DNA of 8,525 bases, taken from the NCBI GenBank assembly GCA_030689585.1, contig JAUYFZ010000271.1, positions 1 to 8,525 of the forward strand. Direction: 5' to 3'. The translations under genes and the position numbers were made by a program. Of the stretch, positions 7,601 to 8,525 are shown piece after piece (positions within the stretch are counted from its first letter, which is position 1; every line of letters starts with the position of its first letter). The DNA comes from Rhodocyclaceae bacterium (lineage in GTDB: Bacteria; Pseudomonadota; Gammaproteobacteria; Burkholderiales; Rhodocyclaceae). Below the pieces are notes generated by a model. It searched no databases. It was given only the letters and a program-made list of their open reading frames with translations, and had not been told where the DNA came from.

Positions 7601-8099
7601 CGCCACCCCAACTGGCTTTCAGCATCAGAGGATAGCCCACGGCGGCGGCCTGCTTCCGAACTTCATCCATGTCCTGCGGAAGTGCGCCGGTCGCTGGCAT
7701 CACGGGCACACCGGCCTTTTCGGCCAGCTCCCGTGCAGATACCTTGTTGCCCAGTGCCCGCATCACTTCTGGTTGGGGACCGATGAAGATGATTCCTGCG
7801 GTCGCACAGGCTTCTGCAAAATCGGGGTTTTCCGACAGAAAACCGTATCCGGGATGAATGGCATCCACATGCGATTCGCGGGCGACGCGGATGATGTCGT
7901 CAATATCAAGGTAAGCCGCCACCGGTTTCTTGCCCGCGCCCACTAGGTGGGATTCATCGGCCTTGAATCGGTGCAGTGAAAACCGGTCTTCATTGGAATA
8001 GATACCCACGGTGCGGATGCCCATTTCGCTGGCAGCACGCAGAACACGGATGGCAATTTCACTACGGTTGGCGACAAGGATGCTTCGGATGGACTTCAT
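4626..8099 (-). CDS. pyc: Pyruvate carboxylase, single-chain form
   Basis: Biotin enzyme that carboxylates pyruvate to oxaloacetate with ATP and bicarbonate; cytoplasmic and anaplerotic. It has 1157 residues from ATG 8097-8099, the usual size of one-chain PYC. Domain order: biotin carboxylase (about 5-450) with ILVANRSEIAIRV, the ATP loop SWGGGGRGMR (163-172) and EVNPRIQVEHTVTE (292-305); the linker/allosteric region (about 455-530) with LLKFIGEVTVNG; the carboxyltransferase barrel (about 538-810) with LLTDTTMRDAHQS (metal ligand Asp543), RVFDSLNW, GIKDMAG (Lys717, the expected carbamate lysine) and HFHTHD (metal ligands His746 and His748); and a C-terminal biotinyl domain with EAMKME, biotinylated Lys1121, 36 residues from the end. 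The CT domain with its conserved Lys and the RDAHQS loop points to pyruvate rather than acyl-CoA as acceptor. An in-frame ATG at 8130-8132 would add 11 residues (MRHLFLCPISA) that look unconserved; neither start has a strong Shine-Dalgarno site. First gene of the cluster. Confidence 0.96.
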   Translation of the reverse strand: MKSIRSILVANRSEIAIRVLRAASEMGIRTVGIYSNEDRFSLHRFKADESHLVGAGKKPVAAYLDIDDIIRVARESHVDAIHPGYGFLSENPDFAEACATAGIIFIGPQPEVMRALGNKVSARELAEKAGVPVMPATGALPQDMDEVRKQAAAVGYPLMLKASWGGGGRGMRVIETENDLAPMIDVGRREAMSAFGNDEVYLEKLVRHARHVEVQVMGDTHGRIVHLFERDCSVQRRNQKVVERAPAPYLTDETRADLCEAALKLARSADYTHAGTVEFLMDAETNKFYFIEVNPRIQVEHTVTELITGVDIVKAQIRISEGAKIGDVDSFVPLQDSIRLNGHAIQCRITTEDPENGFTPDYGRIGAYRSAAGFGIRLDAGTAYTGALITPYYDSLLVKVTAWGHTSEESASRMRRALREFRVIGLSSNLQFLENVIDHPKFLSGECTTRFIEETPDLLKFQKRRDRASMLLKFIGEVTVNGNPEMKGRALPPLPIPWPLKPSHERCDLSLPPQAGTRDRLKSLGADKFSQWMKDEKRVLLTDTTMRDAHQSLFATRMRTADMLEIAPHYARMASGLFSLECWGGATFDVAMRFLKEDPWERLARLREAVPNVLFQMLLRSSNAVGYTNYADNVVKFFVQQAAREGIDVFRVFDSLNWVDNMRVSMDAVIETGALCEGAICYTGDIFDTARPKFNLKYYVNLAKQLEKAGAHILGIKDMAGVCRPRAARELVRVLKQEIGLPIHFHTHDTSGISAASVLAAIESGCDAVDGALDAMSGLTSQPNLSSIVAALEGTERDPCLDAGVSLPNLQHLSQYWEGVRRAYAPFESDIRSGTADVYRHEMPGGQYTNLREQARAMGIDHRWTEISKTYADVNLMFGDIVKVTPTSKVVGDMALFMVVNGLTQEDIADADREIAFPDSVISLMKGELGFPPDGFPVALQKRILKGAAPLAGRAGDFLPPVDLEAKRAEAEKAVGRKVDDNDLASYLMYPKVFKDFIAHHVLYGDVSKLPTPVFFYGLRSDEEIGINLERGKSFIISQHGVAAPDTEGQVKVFFELNGQPRVIRIAKAGLTSNVKAKLQAEEGNPKHVGAPMPGTIVTVVAQSGQKVRKGDALVSIEAMKMETMLTAERDATVKVVHVRHGENVNAKDLLIELDVE
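4629..4632 (-). promoter_or_regulatory. Shine-Dalgarno site of the 38-codon gene
   Basis: GGAG on the minus strand, inside the last codons of pyc, 8 nt from the ATG at 4618-4620. It is the best-spaced site in the cluster and is the main sequence argument that the miniprotein gene is real. Confidence 0.6.
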
Positions 8100-8212
8100 G
8101 GCGGAAATAGGGCAAAGAAAAAGATGCCGCATTATGCCTGATCATCCCCGTGCCGTAGCGAACGCGCCGTCCGTTGCTAAAAACAAGCCCGCCGCTTTGG
8201 GGTGCCGCAAGC

Positions 8213-8365
8213 CAACTCGCATGGTCACGAAGCCCACCCTTGTCACATGAAATCCGTTCAATGCGATTAAACGCCCGCCCCCTTCGCCCCCCTCTCGGGG
8301 GGTTCTTATCGGCTCGCTTCGCTCGTTTATGACGGGGCACTCCGAACTGGTTATTTCACGTTAAC
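8213..8365 (-). repeat. Dispersed repeat of about 150 bp, copy B (inverted relative to copy A)
   Basis: The reverse complement of this stretch aligns with 2666-2820 from end to end at roughly 85-90% identity by eye. Where copy A has the hemX start ATG, this copy (read on the plus strand) has CTG in GAACTGGTTATTTCACG, and no hemX coding sequence follows. Its orientation makes the two copies an inverted pair bracketing pyc, the miniprotein gene, hemC and hemD. No ORF is present. Confidence 0.9.
8287..8302 (+). terminator. Possible weak terminator-like hairpin in repeat copy B
   Basis: CCCCCC-TCTC-GGGGGG followed by TTCTTATC on the plus strand; the same hairpin as at 2730-2745. In this orientation it would act on transcription leaving the pyc side towards the right edge, where no gene is visible. 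A structural role in the repeat is equally possible. Confidence 0.2.
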
Positions 8366-8411
8366 GGACATGGCTTGTGCCACCCCGTATCATGAAACTT
8401 GCCCCATTGAC

Positions 8412-8508
8412 CCCCATCCCCACCCCAACCCTCCCCTTGAAGGGGAGGGAGACAACCGATGCGCCTTGCTCCTCCCCCTTCAAGGGGGAGGCCGGGAGGG
8501 GGATGGGG
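8412..8508. repeat. Pair of GC-rich palindromes in inverted arrangement
   Basis: Two 21-nt palindromes, each with perfect 10-nt arms and a one-base centre: 8429-8449 (arm CCCTCCCCTT) and 8471-8491 (arm CCTCCCCCTT). Each lies in a unit of about 40 bp that starts with a CCCCATCCCC-type flank. The units (8412-8451 and 8469-8508) are reverse complements of each other with several differences, 17 bp apart. This kind of CCCTCCCC/AAGGGGAGGG palindrome is scattered through intergenic DNA in many proteobacterial genomes, as REP-like or miniature elements without coding capacity. Confidence 0.85.
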
Positions 8509-8525
8509 AATGTGTTTCACGTTAA

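Larger units (their letters stand above)
8100..8525. other. Non-coding region upstream of pyc
   Basis: About 425 bases without a convincing gene. It must hold the promoter of the pyc-hem cluster if these genes form one unit, but I find no confident -35/-10 pair. From left to right it contains about 110 bp of unique DNA next to pyc, repeat copy B (8213-8365), a short unique spacer, and a palindrome pair (8412-8508). TTTCACGTTAA occurs at 8354-8364 and again at 8515-8525, on either side of the palindrome pair. Confidence 0.75.

Noticed and set aside
7071..7946. 291-codon open frame on the plus strand opposite pyc
   Set aside because: It is antisense to the conserved biotin carboxylase domain, has no recognisable protein family features and no good start context. 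The length follows from the codon bias of pyc.
8131..8136. CATAAT on the minus strand as a -10 box for pyc
   Set aside because: No acceptable -35 element lies 16-19 nt upstream, and the hexamer overlaps the alternative pyc start, so the promoter call is not supported.
8392..8525. Open frame to the window edge starting MKLAPLTPIPTPTLPLKG
   Set aside because: It is a translation of the CCCTCCCC/AAGGGG palindromes. Pro/Leu/Lys/Gly-rich products of this kind are common spurious calls over such repeats.

Overview
The window reads as a stretch of proteobacterial chromosome, most likely from a betaproteobacterium. That placement is an inference from three things: the hemC-hemD-hemX-hemY order, the form of HemX and HemY (a HemX without a methyltransferase domain, a TPR-type HemY), and the wording of conserved segments. 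Nothing here fixes a genus. Coding density is high, base composition is moderate, and there are no tRNA, rRNA, phage, transposase or CRISPR features.

Layout from left to right. (1) Positions 1-741, plus strand: the C-terminal part of purD (purine synthesis), cut by the window edge. (2) Positions 708-2686, minus strand: hemY and hemX, joined by an ATGA overlap. The tail of hemY overlaps the tail of purD by 34 bp. (3) Positions 2687-2826: a gap holding one copy (A) of a dispersed repeat of about 150 bp. (4) Positions 2827-8099 (or 8132), minus strand: hemD, hemC, a previously unlisted 38-codon membrane miniprotein gene, and a full-length single-chain pyruvate carboxylase gene (pyc). They are packed with overlaps of 1 and 14 nt and one 5-nt gap. 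(5) Positions 8100-8525: non-coding DNA with a second, inverted copy (B) of the same repeat, then a pair of 21-nt perfect palindromes, with an 11-nt direct repeat on either side of that pair.

Transcription of the minus-strand cluster would run pyc - miniprotein - hemC - hemD - (repeat A) - hemX - hemY. HemC and HemD convert porphobilinogen to uroporphyrinogen III, the common precursor of heme, siroheme and related tetrapyrroles. HemX and HemY are membrane-anchored accessory proteins usually encoded with them. Pyruvate carboxylase makes oxaloacetate, which refills the TCA cycle. In many betaproteobacteria I recall phosphoenolpyruvate carboxylase (ppc), the other anaplerotic enzyme, next to hemC, so pyc may occupy an equivalent slot here.

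The items that deserve attention are the AT-rich miniprotein gene between pyc and hemC, and the inverted repeat pair that brackets pyc-hemC-hemD and supplies the ribosome-binding region and first codons of hemX.
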